Shown: positions 49,201 to 57,611 of the stretch, piece by piece
Layout: every line of letters begins with the position of its first letter
Numbering within the stretch: the stretch's first letter is position 1
From: Pyxicephalus adspersus
Taxonomy: Eukaryota > Chordata > Amphibia > Anura > Pyxicephalidae
Length of the DNA stretch: 64,000 bases
Reading direction: 5' to 3'
Assembly (NCBI RefSeq): GCF_032062135.1
Contig: NC_092863.1
Span: 18,223,992-18,287,991 of the forward strand
Notes under the pieces: generated by a model
What the model saw: only the letters and a program-made list of their open reading frames with translations
Told to the model about the DNA's origin: nothing
Database searches by the model: none
Program-made: the position numbers and the translations under genes

Positions 49201-52200
49201 TGAAAGTTTTTCCTTCTTTCCCCCCTTTTTAACGACAGAAAAGGTTCTTTGTCAGTTGTTTGTTCATACCTTTTCCCCATCTTGTCATGCTCCTGTTTTT
49301 TGTATTGTTTGTATCTCTATTGGGGAGATTTACACTTCCTAGCACATCAGAAAGCTTGGGAAGTTCCAACATTGACAGGTGCAAATTAAGTAGACAATTA
49401 AAACCCTTGTTAGTTTTGTCATTTGTCTTTGTGTGGATTTTCTTTCACTTTCTGTCCAGAGGATATCTCTCCAAAGCAAAAGGAAACCACAGGTGTCACC
49501 TTATTTACCTGTTATACTGTCTGATGGCTTTAAAATTTTCAGTTTCTTGTAACATTCTGTTCCAGTGACCATTTTTTGATTTAATTTTTGATTACTTTCT
49601 CGTTCTTTCCAAAAGTCCTACTTTATATAATACTGTCTTTAATAGTAAATAAACATGCCTCATACCAATATTTGAACCATAATCTTTCCATAGGATTATA
49701 TGTATATAATTTATTTTATATTTCATGCGTGCAAAACCTCTCTTGACGAGCCTAATCATCCAGGCCTGAGACTGTTGCTGGGTGCTGCTATTAGGATGTG
49801 ATGTCCGGAGATTCAGTAGACACAGAACTGTTATTTAAGTGATATTTTATAGTATTATTTCCTCCTCTGGTAGCTATAAATAATTGGTGATGTAGAGCAG
49901 GGGTCCCCAACCCCCAGTGAGCCGCTGCCCTCTGACAGTTGGGCCGCAAGAGAAGGGAGACCAGTGGTGGTCCGCGGTTCTGGCCGGTGCACCCCCCAGC
50001 GGGGTCAGAAGAAGGACCCCACTTGGAGGGGAGGGGCACCGGCCAGAGCCGCGGACCATGTCTCCTGTACAGATTGCAGGCTCAGGGCTCAGACCTGCGA
50101 TGGGAGAGTGGGCAGGTTCTGGCATTATGAAGTCATTCTGGGGGAAGACACAGGACTCCCTAGATTCAGTGGTCCGCTAGCTGCAAAAGGTTGGGAACCA
50201 CTGATGTAGAGGACGAAAGGAAGGTTGGAGGAGCTGGTCCAGTACAGAAAGTAATTAGACACTTTCAGAAGAGGAAAAGGCTATGACATGCAGGGAGGGA
50301 GAGGACTGTGCTACAAAATAATTAAGATTAATTTAAATGAAAAATACTGCAAGTAATTCAAAGTAACCATAAATCAACTTCGTTTTTTAATTTTTTTACT
50401 TAACATTTAAGTTAGTATAAGAGTCTCTTTAAGACTTAGGTATGTGTTCTACCTTACTGTTCAAATTTCACCATTTTGATTATCTTAAATCTAAAATTTC
50501 TCCTCAAAAAATGTTATTGTGGTTTAAGAAATTATTTATATCGGCTTGATGTATTGCCTCCCATTCTTAAACTGACCCTGTTGCTATTTTCTTCTGAGAA
50601 GTCTTATCCACATCATTTGTCTCCCCCACATCTCTGACTGGTCTTTTCTGCCAATCGCCACATTGTTACTGTATCTTGTATTGTGTGGAGGTCAGGATTG
50701 GAAGCTCCAATAAATCTTAGTTTCCCTGCTCACATGAATATTTCTTAGACCTAAAGCAGTCAAGTTTTCTGTAGTGAGTCGCTATAAAAAGGAATAATTT
50801 TAACGCTTACAATGCATAATCTATTTTCCTTTGAAGTAGGGAGTGGCATTTTAATTTTCTATCTTTTTACCTGTTTCAGTGATGGGATTTTGTACAATTT
50901 CCTGATGAAATAGCTTGGCACACCCATCTCCAGCTCACATAGAATTCCCCTCTGCAGACACTATTCTTCCTTTCTCTTGGCATCCAAACCCGGAAAGGCT
51001 GCCAAGCATAAAACCTCAAAACATAATTCTATTCTTCATCAATGAATGATAGTTTGTATAGAGCTCAGTACTTCTGAGTACTGCTTACTCATTTTATTAT
51101 TTGAGTTTATTTAAACAAAGCAAAGTAAGCCTAATTTATATTCACGTGTGATTATCCGTGCGGTTAGAAAGAACATATGACACTTAGACTTATGCAAGAA
51201 TGTAAATTTTCACTTTTAACCATTTCAGGGCCTGAACACAGACCTGGGCACACTACGTAAGACGTGCATACAGTGCTCTAGTATTTGGGCCCATGGGTAC
51301 ATGCCCACGTGTGCCAGTGAGCAGCCATTGTTAGTTGACAACTAGGATCTAAGTCACTTAACTTCTCCACTGATGCCTGAAAAGGAATTACAAAAAATGC
51401 TAATAGCTATTTAATAATAAATTGGGTACATAAAAACTTCAGTTTTTTTTTTAACATTTTTATTTTGGCAAACAGAATAATTTAAATTAAAAAAAAATCA
51501 AGAATAAAACTGCATTAAATAAACACTTTAAAATTCTTTAAATATATGAAGGTCCCCATGAAAATAATAAGTTAAAAAAGTTGCTAATTGTTGACATTTC
51601 AAAAGTTTTTACAGCCTATTTAGCCATAAATAATGGCCATAGAATGACTCCTTTCACTCTGGCAAACATGACAAAACCCAGTTTATCAATACTTGTCTTT
51701 TTTTTTGGTGTTACGCGAAAGCATGCACATTTTAAGGCTTGATAGATGTATTAAATCCTATTGTATTTAGTTTAAGTAGAATTAAACTCAGGCTTTACCT
51801 GTTTCACATTTATCTCCTCCCTCCCCCTACATATGATCTTTGGCCATCTTAATTTGCTGGGCTAGGATGACGTGACTCCCATGCAGGCACGTGGGAGGTT
51901 TTTCAGTCCTGGCAAGTGCAGGAGAAGCCAGGATTTTGACTGTTCCAGGCAGGTAAGATGCTTATTGCAGAAGGGACTCCTTTCCCTTTCTCCTTTCCCT
52001 TTCTACAATAATGATCCATTTGATTAAGTTTAAAATTGCTTTTATGCAGTTTCATCTTTAAAATTAAAATCATATTATGCTTGTGTGCTCTAAAAGAATA
52101 TATAAAACACATTCCCTAAAAATATAGGATAAATAAACAGTTATGCAACATAAAGATTTGCATCTACCATCTTCTATTGTAATTTTTCATTAGTGTTGTT

Positions 52201-55200
52201 TTTTTCTTATTTACAATGGGCCCGATTTATTCAAGTGCTCCACGTCTTGGCAAATGTTTTTAATTCTGGACCAAATCCATTCCAGGTTTGCTGGATCACC
52301 CATGTTATCCCATGATAGTCTATCTTTTAAAAATAGTCCCAATACATACAAATACATTGATCTTCTGCTTCTACAGAGTTACTAGTTTGAATATTATTGC
52401 ATCAAAATACAGCTAGTATCTGCATTACATCTACAACAGTAGCTTTTATGTTTTACTCAAATATGTGTATATATTAAATTTGATTCACAAAGCAGAACCA
52501 GTGCAAACAGGCATTGCAAAATGCCTATCGGACATCTCAGCTGCCATATTGCAGCGCCTTACCTGAAAGGTTTGTACGAGTTGGTTTAGTGGAGGGGTGG
52601 GGTGGGAATGGGAAAAACAAGAGTGCAAGGGCTGTAAATAATATGAACAGATTGTTCGGTTATCTCTTCATACTACAATGTTAAATAAATTATTTGTCAT
52701 AATGTCATGCATATGGCCTTCTTTGTACCTGAGGTGGTTTGATAGACTGTAGCAACATCGGAATAAAAATGCTTTCTCAGGTAGGCTCCTACCAATGTAT
52801 TTATGTGGAGTGTTTTTTTTTTTTTCCTCTCCTTCCTACCCAGTTTCCAAGGTCAAACTTCACCTTAACTAAACTCAAATATTAGTATGCGTTCGCAAAT
52901 TATTACTACTTTATGCCCAATTTTAATACTTATTTTTTTTTTTTTATGAACATTAGTACATTGAATAATAAAAACCCTTCTCTGTATACGACATGCCAAC
53001 AAGTCATATGCTTAGGAATGCATGAACAATCTTATTTATTTTTTAATACTATATTTTGATTATTTACAGCATTTGCAACAATAAACATACTTTGACTGGG
53101 AGTCATATATGAACATATCCTCAGCAAAATGCCTAATTTAAATACTAATTTCCAGAGGGAACTTGTTAAACTTTGTTAAGCTTAGAGGTCCTTTCCTGGA
53201 CATATCAGTAAGCAGTCTGGTGCGGGAAGGTTTGCATTGCCTCCTTTCTTCCAGTGATTACTATTGGGACTGAGAGGCAGACACTAAGATTATTGAGACT
53301 GTAGTAAATGACGTCTAAGGATGAGTGCTCAAGCACCAGGATTTACATGACTGTGTTCCTGCACATTTTTGTTTTATTGTCCTGTACCCCAGCGGCGTAC
53401 TCCCCTGCTTTGGTGCTCAGCTGCCAGGAGTAAAGAATTTACTTGTTGCTTCCAGGTTAATTTTTCTTCCTCTAATGCATTAGTGCTTGGTTATGTACCC
53501 AGTGCTGTCACATGAAGTAGGGCCGAGAGTCTTTGGCTCTATCTGGAGACTCTGGGAGCATGCATGATAAGTATTGTGTAAGTGTAGCAATTCCAAGTAT
53601 TATTGATGAAATAGATCACAGTAATCCCCTGACAAAACTTCCTTCCCACAAGACCTGGCATCATCCAGGGTTAGAATGAACTTCATGGGCTAATGGAATG
53701 CATTAGTCATGGGCAATAACACTGGTCAACAAACACATTAAAGTCATTTTAGGTTATGTTTGATGCACAGATTCCAAATATGGTATTGGTTTTGCTAGAT
53801 TGGCTCTAGTTTTTGAAATAATGACAAAAAAAATCCTACCTGCCCCACTCGATCCACTGTCATCCTCCAGCGATCCCCGACCAGCTTCTGCATCACATGC
53901 TCGGCTCGATCGATGTGAAGCGTCGGTATGCTGGGAAAGCGTGGCCGGCCGGGAAATTTAAAAGCAGATTACATTGTAATCTTCTTTTAAAACATTGAAT
54001 ACAGTAAAAAATTTAAAAAAAATAAATCCAAATAATAAATAATAATTCAAAAGTTTATTCTTTATGGTACCCTTGTTTTGACAATTTTATAACATTTTTT
54101 ATAAATGAATTATATATTAATTTATGATCTGTGTTTCAAACTTTATTATACCCGGGAGTTATTCCTAAGAATTACAGTCTTAAAATATTAAACAACAAAT
54201 TTCTATGCAAAACAATGTACCGCTTTTGACATAAAAATATGGACATAATTAGACCGCCAGAGGGTTTAATGAAAGCTGCAAGTTTTAGAACATTAAGATT
54301 ACTTTAGGAATTTTTATTTATATAATAATTTGGTGATTAGATTTAAATATATGTTAAGCCTCATTTAGTCATGCTGGTGACAATCAATTATGGTTTTCTG
54401 TGGCAAAGGCTTTTATTATAATAGCCGCTAGAGCTTCTTAAGCAGTGTTGATAAGAAAATATAATCACATCCTAAATGTTTTGGGCATTTCATTTTGTAT
54501 CTGGAAAATGTAATATAATTTAAATGTATAGGATGATGGTTGGTTGGCCAACTGGAAAACATTTTTCTAACTAAGTTTCTTAGCCAGTTTCAAGTGTGGC
54601 AAACAACTGGGTTGGCCGGGCAGTTTTTGTATTGACATATTACTGAAATATTACTCTGGGGTAGTGGAAAGGTATATGGGGTGTATGTGTACAGTTATAT
54701 AGAGTCACTAGATTTTTGTCCCCTTTATAAAAAAACATTCTTGATCACTTTGGGTACCATTTCTATGGTTGCTCCTTGACATTGCTCAGTGATCCTTCCT
54801 GCCAGGTCGCTGAATGACCACTGCTGTTTTATATGGAGGACATGCATTCTTGTCAACTTTCCCTCCGAAAACAACAAATGGCACTTTCTGAACATCACTT
54901 GTTCATTCCTACATTTTTTGTGGCAATTGTAGCACTTGTGTGTACATATCTTAAGGAACTTGCATGTCTTTACAATACATTTCCTGTTCCACTCTATTCA
55001 TTATAAATTTGATTTTGCATTTTGTAATTTTCTTTAAAATTGTGGCTCATCCATAACTTAGGCATTAAAAACAGAATAAAGTAGAAAAATGATTCGTCAA
55101 CATCCTTCCAACTACTCTTTCCTAATTATCCTTTTTTGTGGTCACTCGTTCCTAGATCTGATAGTTCATAAGAAGTACATGTGTACGTCATTCTTTTGTT

Positions 55201-57611
55201 ACTTTTATTATGGCGAGTTTGTTCCTGGAGACCAAAACTTATGATTTCAGCATTGCTACTCACTAAAGCTGTCAGTCACTATTGCTGCAATTCAGGAAAT
55301 TTATAGTGATGCAGATTTCCTGTGTGGCTTGGGGTCTTCATGTTAAGTTATATTTAGACCAGGATGCAATCTGCAATTAAGGAACCATTCTTTCCTTTTG
55401 TTGTGTAAAATGCCTACTCCGGGTTTTGAGCAATGTGCCAAAGTAGAGCAATGTGCCAGGCATATGTAAAATACAAAAAAACTAAACTGCAGATGTGTAT
55501 GGTGAATTGTCCAGTACCACCTAAGCAGAAAAAAAAAATGTTGCTAATTTACCACAAAATCAAGATCACAAATGGATATTTTTGAAAAGTCACTGGTATA
55601 CAAACATTTGCAATAAACATTTATTTTTAATCAATAATTTTTTTTAGTAAATACAAAGTTAAAAGTAACTTTTTATGAAATAAAATTAAACATGACACAT
55701 TTAACACACTTTTTGCTTTTTATAATTATGGCAGTGGTGGTCTTGTAACTCTGTGCCCCTTTGAGAAGAGATATCAGTAATAAAGAATCAGAAGGGAATA
55801 GGGGACAGTGAGAATCAGAGATAAGTATATCGAGATCTTAACAATGAAAAAAAAGTTCAGCTTTCGGGACAAAATGTATGTTTTATATTTTGTCCTGTGC
55901 AAGCTGTATTGTAATTCAATATAAGTTAGTGTTATTTGTGTATATATATATATATATATATATAAACAGAAATCATTTGAACATTTGCCCCGCAAGAGAA
56001 CCAGCATCTGCACATTTACCAGTGAGCAATACCAGTTCCACTCACTGCTGCCCCTATTCATTCTCCATGGAGCTGCCACGGCGAGACATCCCTGAGAGGC
56101 AGTGGTAAATGCAGGGCAACTTCACCACCAGTGTGAACCTATCCTCACTTTAGGAATTTTTTTTTTCTGGCAGTTGTAAAAGCTACTGTACTTGGTACAT
56201 TACCACTATTTTGTGTTCTGATATACTTTCATATGCTTTTGAGTGTACTAGGATACATATTTCTTGTGATTCCTCTCAATACCCTCTTTCCGTTACGGTT
56301 CGTTTTTTTGATTTAACAACCATATACAGAGATAGTCAAATCTATATTTTAAAGAAACAAGTAGCCATAGCATGTGAATTTTGTTGTTTTATTGGTCTAC
56401 CAAAACCCCTTCCCATTGGACACTGGCTTGTGATTGCTTTCACCAAATGTTTTATTTGTTGTAAAGCTGCATAATGTGTCTGTTCTCCACCCACAGCTGA
56501 ACGTCCAATGAACAGCTCTCTCTCCGCTTCGCAGATCCATAACATCAGCTCCAAAGAGCCATTAAACAGAGTGCTGGGTAAGATTACATGTCTAACCTTG
56601 GCTTTTCATAAACTGTTATGGTTGGTTGCCAGAACACTAGAGTTATAGTTGATTGTCAAATCAGGTTGAAGGTAGAGAACCCTGCTCATTCTAGTCCCTG
56701 CTCCAGCGGCTTTTAATACTGTATTTAAGCTTATTACACGGTTGTAGGTTTTGACCAGATGGTGAGCAGCTGTTAGCAGACTCATGTTTTAGAGTGGTCA
56801 AATGCCTAGGTTCGACAGCTTCTATGCCCAACTGTTCCAATTCTTTTTGGTCATCTGATGGCAGTCCTTTTGTCCTTTGTCAGTCCAAATTTGGACAAGA
56901 AGGGCTTCGGAATAAAACCAATTTGATTGGGAAATAATATAGTCGTAGCCAGGGTACCGTTAGCTACATACAACATATTTGTGTCATCTAATGGCAGAAT
57001 CTGTACACTTTGTGAGTTCTATAGAAACTGGCCATAGCATCAATCATATAGACTATGAAAGGAGAGGTTTAGTATTCATTGAGTGTTGATGACTGGATTA
57101 GCTGCCCAAAGTTACCCCACAGCAATGAAGACATGATCAATGCCTTGACATTGGCCACGTGACAACCTGCTGGGGAGTGACAATATCCTCCGTTATTCCT
57201 AAAACATCCCTGATTGCTGCTTGAAGACTTTGTCATATCTGGAATCTGACAAATTAAAGGTCTGTAGCTTATTAAAAAATGCAGTTTCTACGATACAATA
57301 AGAACCTTTTCTACTCTGCTTCTGCATGAGTTGTGATTGCAGTTATGTAGAGGATAAGGATTTTTTTTTCCTAATTTATGTTTAAACTCTGCTTTTCCAT
57401 GTTCCACAAAATACCTGCCTGTTAAACCACCACTTCCTGTAAATACCTCTTCTTGTCCACAGCCAACCTTTTCCTGTTGATCTCGTCCATTCTGGGAGCA
57501 CGGACAGCTGGTTCCCACACCCAGTTTGTACAGTGGTTTATGGAAGAATGCGTGGAGAGTCTAGAGCCAGGAGGGAAAGGCGGGATCCTGCAATTTATGC
57601 CCTTTAGTATG
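21652..57611 (+). CDS. med24: Mediator complex subunit 24 (24 coding exons, 3' end missing)
   Basis: MED24 (TRAP100/DRIP100) is a helical-repeat subunit of the Mediator tail module. It links DNA-bound activators, including nuclear receptors, to RNA polymerase II in the nucleus. Twenty-four coding exons join in phase to 948 codons without a stop and align end to end with vertebrate MED24 (human 989 residues). The start MKLMNLKQAILQAWKERW matches the human N-terminus, and an in-frame TGA in exon 1 precedes it. LXXLL motifs fall at residues 443-447 (LDLLL), 553-557 (LVALL), 784-788 (LPSLL) and 854-858 (LMRLL). A basic cluster (RQRKRHR) lies at 828-834. The coordinates given are the genomic span; the exons are listed separately. 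The final exon, about 40 residues, was not found before 64000 and is probably beyond the window. Confidence 0.97.
21874..21907. repeat. Perfect 34-bp palindrome
   Basis: tctcctggactgataat is followed directly by its exact reverse complement, with no loop. It lies about 90 bp after the exon 2 donor. It could extrude as a cruciform or form a hairpin in RNA. Confidence 0.9.
21965..22190 (-). mobile_element. L2-type LINE 3' end
   Basis: The family 3' UTR in reverse orientation (agcaccaacatattacacag, gcgctgtacattaaataggg), continuing into a short piece of the ORF tail. Confidence 0.75.
22325..22548. mobile_element. Palindromic MITE, ctctccaag family, copy 3
   Basis: A nearly complete copy with outer ends ggccctgaattattaaagca and ctttaataaatcagggcc. 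Inner arms are aacctgaaatggatttct and atccattctaggttttctgg. Confidence 0.8.
23432..23514 (+). CDS. med24: med24 exon 3 (residues 44-71)
   Basis: Acceptor ttctacag|aagc, donor cag|gtatgt. It encodes EALLDQAMIGPAPNSLILSY and onward, matching the human segment closely. Confidence 0.95.
23873..23905. repeat. (TA)n microsatellite
   Basis: An uninterrupted alternation of T and A over about 33 bp. Confidence 0.9.
24762..24806. repeat. (TA)n microsatellite
   Basis: An uninterrupted TA run of about 45 bp, followed by a short GT run. Confidence 0.9.
25360..25398 (+). CDS. med24: med24 exon 4 (residues 72-84)
   Basis: A 39-nt exon, MVSYATVLTAISK, between acceptor cttctgcag and donor aag|gtaagt. It is phase 0 on both sides, so skipping it would keep the frame. 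Confidence 0.95.
25815..26141. mobile_element. Palindromic MITE, gtacacacg-type ends
   Basis: The left end ggctaagtacacacgtgcaa is imperfectly inverted at the right end (ttgcatgtgtgtacgtagcc). An inner hairpin atcgttggaaagga / tcctttccaacga lies at 25840-25877. TGA flanks both sides. Confidence 0.7.
26695..26769. repeat. Short palindromic relative of the gtacacacg MITE
   Basis: tgtacacacgtcaga and tctgacgtgtgtaca are exact inverses about 45 bp apart. Probably an internally deleted copy of the family at 1781-2034. Confidence 0.7.
28809..29030. mobile_element. Palindromic MITE, ctctccaag family, copy 4
   Basis: Outer ends are ttaaagctctccaagactgg and ccagtcttggagggctttaa. Inner arms are atttgcaatggatttct and aaatccatttcaggttggct. 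Confidence 0.8.
29208..29350 (-). mobile_element. Short hAT-like repeat, minus orientation
   Basis: A reverse-oriented copy of 47659-47825, sharing ttctccccag, cccggctgtttttgggtggt and tacaacttctcccc. The outer ends are decayed. Confidence 0.6.
29462..29535 (+). CDS. med24: med24 exon 5 (residues 85-108)
   Basis: Acceptor ttttttcag|ttt, donor aag|gtaata. It encodes FDDFSRDLCIQALLEIMDMF and onward, ending in phase 2. Confidence 0.95.
29536..30584. other. med24: med24 intron 5
   Basis: Nothing assignable apart from a poly-A run near 30090-30117. Confidence 0.4.
30585..30808 (+). CDS. med24: med24 exon 6 (residues 109-183)
   Basis: Acceptor gtttccag|ctg, donor cag|gtaagc. It contains SCHGKAEECISLCRAL and the well-conserved LSSTKNRALIHIAKLEE. 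The frame stays open into the intron by chance. Confidence 0.95.
30809..32751. other. med24: med24 intron 6
   Basis: A 1.9-kb AT-rich intron. No repeat family or RNA gene recognised. Confidence 0.4.
32752..32863 (+). CDS. med24: med24 exon 7 (residues 184-220)
   Basis: Acceptor gcttgtag|cc, donor gag|gtacgc. It encodes ASWASVEQSLLRLADC and LRTQAEDCVSLIR, aligning with the human region of the same length. Confidence 0.93.
32864..34896. other. med24: med24 intron 7
   Basis: A 2-kb AT-rich intron in which I recognise nothing specific. Confidence 0.4.
34897..35047 (+). CDS. med24: med24 exon 8 (residues 221-271)
   Basis: Acceptor ctccatag|cat, donor cag|gtgaga. It contains the conserved GFPTVHAVVMLEGTMNLTGE segment. 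Confidence 0.95.
35048..35711. other. med24: med24 intron 8
   Basis: Contains one hAT-type terminus fragment (35304-35425); otherwise unassigned. Confidence 0.4.
35304..35425 (+). mobile_element. hAT-type terminus fragment
   Basis: aggggtcagcaaacttttt followed by aggccattttaggaggtcaa resembles the left end of a non-autonomous hAT element. No matching right end was found. Confidence 0.45.
35712..35825 (+). CDS. med24: med24 exon 9 (residues 272-309)
   Basis: Acceptor ttctcacag|cga, donor aaa|gtatgt. It encodes LFLLEVWKACIVGLIESPAG and ELKWTAFTFLK. Confidence 0.95.
36603..36644 (-). ncRNA. Hammerhead-like motif in left arm (minus strand)
   Basis: On the minus strand: TCCC, a mutated core TTGAAAA, a GC-rich stem (GGCCC with GGGC, loop CTTA), then GAAACGCGTC and GGGA. 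The cleavage side is intact and the CTGANGA side is damaged, so self-cleavage is unlikely. Confidence 0.45.
37044..37081 (+). ncRNA. Hammerhead-like motif in right arm (plus strand)
   Basis: CTGAAGA (37048-37054), stem II GCTC with GGGC around loop CTTA, then GAAACGCGTC (37068-37077). The core is intact, but stem I is weak because GGT replaces GGG after the cleavage triplet. Confidence 0.45.
37645..37692 (+). CDS. med24: med24 exon 10 (residues 310-325)
   Basis: A 48-nt exon, IPQVLSKLKKFWQADQ, with acceptor ccaacaag|att and donor cag|gtaaca. The pyrimidine tract is weak. The next intron is only 97 nt. Confidence 0.9.
37790..37872 (+). CDS. med24: med24 exon 11 (residues 326-352)
   Basis: Acceptor ttcttgtag|gac, donor caa|gtaagt. 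It encodes DFNEDMNTAFEYLLKLTPLL and DKADQRC. Confidence 0.95.
38046..38316. other. Assembly gap (N run)
   Basis: A run of 271 N. It sits at the edge of a repeat with inverted arms, which is a common cause of assembly failure. Confidence 1.
38317..39621 (-). mobile_element. Broken Penelope-like element with RT fragment
   Basis: On the minus strand around 38470-38610 the translation reads FNEGIINKCSKVNLIILHP, then PTFYTLPKVHKN. This is the (F/L)Y.LPK.HK block typical of Penelope-like reverse transcriptases. Downstream RT motifs are absent or fall in the gap. Arms of 69 bp (38381-38449 and 39553-39621) are inverted copies of each other, and a degenerate hammerhead-like motif lies at 39330-39366 on the plus strand. 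Frames are shifted between 38700 and 39100. Confidence 0.65.
39330..39366 (+). ncRNA. Degenerate hammerhead-like motif
   Basis: TTGAGGA, AGCC and GTGAAATGTGTTGGG follow the pattern of the other copies, but with C to T in the core, a poor stem II and GTT in place of GTC. A decayed relative. Confidence 0.35.
40149..40235 (+). CDS. med24: med24 exon 12 (residues 353-381)
   Basis: Acceptor ctcttcag|ctg, donor aag|gtagta. It encodes CDCVGLLLQECHKLNLLSD and onward. Confidence 0.93.
40409..40514 (+). CDS. med24: med24 exon 13 (residues 382-417)
   Basis: Acceptor tttcttag|atc, donor aag|gtgagt. A variable serine-rich stretch (residues about 390-398) precedes the conserved LILRAEPTVTNILK. Confidence 0.93.
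40515..42101. other. med24: med24 intron 13
   Basis: Contains a T run (40811-40846) and an A run near 41393-41410. Otherwise unassigned. Confidence 0.45.
40811..40846. repeat. Poly-T run
   Basis: About 36 consecutive T, possibly the reverse-oriented tail of a retroposon. No flanking duplication was found. Confidence 0.85.
42102..42244 (+). CDS. med24: med24 exon 14 (residues 418-464)
   Basis: Acceptor ttcttgcag|acg, donor ca|gtaagt. It encodes TMDADHSKSPEGLLGVLGHM, then the LXXLL motif LDLLL and an alanine run. Confidence 0.95.
42245..43046. other. med24: med24 intron 14
   Basis: Nothing assignable. Confidence 0.4.
43047..43084 (+). CDS. med24: med24 exon 15 (residues 465-477)
   Basis: A 38-nt exon, QLNEFTRHIGTEG, with acceptor tctacag|act and donor gct|gtaagt. 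It is less conserved than its neighbours and not a multiple of 3, so skipping would shift the frame. Confidence 0.88.
43246..43285. repeat. (TA)n microsatellite near exon 16 acceptor
   Basis: A TA run with one or two G interruptions, ending about 35 nt before the acceptor at 43320. It overlaps the zone where a branch point would be expected. Confidence 0.85.
43321..43403 (+). CDS. med24: med24 exon 16 (residues 478-505)
   Basis: Acceptor ttcaacag|caa, donor gag|gtaagt. It encodes RALLFDISFLMLCHVAQTYG, nearly identical to mammals. A (TA)n repeat lies about 35 nt before the acceptor. Confidence 0.95.
43404..44340. other. med24: med24 intron 16
   Basis: Nothing assignable beyond a short GT/G run near 43980. 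Confidence 0.4.
44341..44522 (+). CDS. med24: med24 exon 17 (residues 506-565)
   Basis: Acceptor atgtgttag|atg, donor aat|gtaagt. It encodes the FFESWMQTCMPGEGK segment and the LXXLL motif LVALL. Confidence 0.95.
44694..44793 (+). CDS. med24: med24 exon 18 (residues 566-599)
   Basis: Acceptor gttcatag|tca, donor cag|gtataa. It encodes KWHEVCLSIPAAILEV and AWENGVLSFEAIQ. Confidence 0.95.
44794..45610. repeat. med24: med24 intron 18, pyrimidine-rich degenerate repeats
   Basis: The intron holds loosely periodic text in which phrases such as tctcaaggcacaaaccct, ttcagggcacatacccc and ctcaggacagaaacctct recur every 60-160 bp. I read it as an old, decayed tandem array. A C run lies at about 45339. 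Confidence 0.35.
45611..45786 (+). CDS. med24: med24 exon 19 (residues 600-657)
   Basis: Acceptor aatgatag|aag, donor cg|gtatgt. It contains CAVAWLVAHVRMLGLDERDK and LQFYNE. An internal gtatgc at 45638 lies in conserved coding sequence and is not a donor. The following intron is 81 nt. Confidence 0.95.
45868..46132 (+). CDS. med24: med24 exon 20 (residues 658-746)
   Basis: The largest exon (265 nt). Acceptor tttattag|agt, donor aag|gtatgg. It contains QQTATQIKFAVTG, LPPKKPIKEVL and DTLLQMGGVYWFCKNLVK. Confidence 0.95.
47197..47453. mobile_element. Tigger/pogo-like MITE
   Basis: The left end CAGTAGAACTCCGCTTATTT is imperfectly inverted at the right end (ataaccgaggttctactg), and TA flanks both sides. 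The ends match the general form of Tigger/pogo termini. Internal inverted copies of attggctgaga / ctcagccattc are also present. Confidence 0.7.
47659..47825 (+). mobile_element. Short non-autonomous hAT-like element
   Basis: It starts CAGTGCTCAATCC and ends GGGGAGAACCCTG. Flanking octamers agtacact and agtttacc agree at 5 of 8. The interior repeats gccgggtggg three times. A reverse copy is at 29208-29350. Confidence 0.55.
48037..48218 (+). CDS. med24: med24 exon 21 (residues 747-806)
   Basis: Acceptor ctatttag|gaa, donor aa|gtgagt. It encodes AVELLYAIFCLDMQQLTLTL and the LXXLL motif LPSLL, then LMDPPGRALA. Confidence 0.95.
48319..48412 (+). CDS. med24: med24 exon 22 (residues 807-838)
   Basis: Acceptor atcccag|gtt after a 100-nt intron, donor gag|gtgtgc. 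It encodes KLSVWCAMTSY and the basic patch RQRKRHREDIE, a possible nuclear localisation signal. Confidence 0.95.
48413..48907. other. med24: med24 intron 22
   Basis: Contains several T runs; no element recognised. Confidence 0.4.
48908..49007 (+). CDS. med24: med24 exon 23 (residues 839-871)
   Basis: It encodes DYSSLFPLDDTQQSKLMRLL (LXXLL at the end) and SSNEEEPAVPANP. The acceptor is unusual: a T run, then an A run directly before AG|gac. Donor ctg|gtaagt opens a 7.5-kb intron. Confidence 0.93.
49898..50203. mobile_element. Non-autonomous hAT element with perfect 8-bp duplication
   Basis: Termini CAGGGGTCCCCAACC and GGTTGGGAACCACTG are inverted repeats. The 8-bp target duplication atgtagag (49890-49897 and 50204-50211) is perfect, so the insertion is fairly recent. 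The body is GC-rich (ccagcggggtcagaagaagg and similar) in an AT-rich intron. Short open frames on both strands reflect this composition; there is no transposase. Confidence 0.85.
52217..52330. mobile_element. Palindromic MITE, ctctccaag family, copy 5, truncated
   Basis: The outer end atgggcccgatttattcaag and the inner arm aaatccattccaggtttgct are present, but most of the left arm and the right outer end are deleted. Confidence 0.65.
53836..53965. repeat. GC-rich repeat-like block
   Basis: A GC-rich island with many CpGs and the palindromic ctcgatcgatg, ending in an A-rich tail at about 54000. It looks like an inserted repeat, but I cannot name the family. Confidence 0.35.
55941..55964. repeat. 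(TA)n microsatellite
   Basis: An uninterrupted TA run of 24 bp. Confidence 0.9.
56497..56577 (+). CDS. med24: med24 exon 24 (residues 872-898)
   Basis: Acceptor cacccacag|ctg, donor tgg|gtaaga. It encodes MNSSLSASQIHNISSKEPLN, matching the serine-rich linker of human MED24. Confidence 0.94.
56578..57462. other. med24: med24 intron 24
   Basis: Nothing assignable. Confidence 0.4.
57463..57611 (+). CDS. med24: med24 exon 25 (residues 899-948)
   Basis: Acceptor gtccacag|cca, donor atg|gtaagt. It encodes ANLFLLISSILGARTAGSHT, QFVQWFMEECVESLEPGGK and LQFMPFSM. The human protein has about 40 more residues, so at least one further exon is expected downstream. Confidence 0.95.

Larger units (their letters stand above)
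49008..56496. other. med24: med24 intron 23 (7.5 kb)
   Basis: The largest complete intron. It holds a hAT element with a perfect target duplication, a truncated ctctccaag MITE, a GC-rich block near 53840-53965 and a TA microsatellite at 55941-55964. The rest is AT-rich and unassigned. No nested gene was found. Confidence 0.5.

Noticed and set aside
49791..50209. Several overlapping frames on both strands
   Set aside because: They follow from the GC-rich hAT element at 49898-50203 and have no protein motif.
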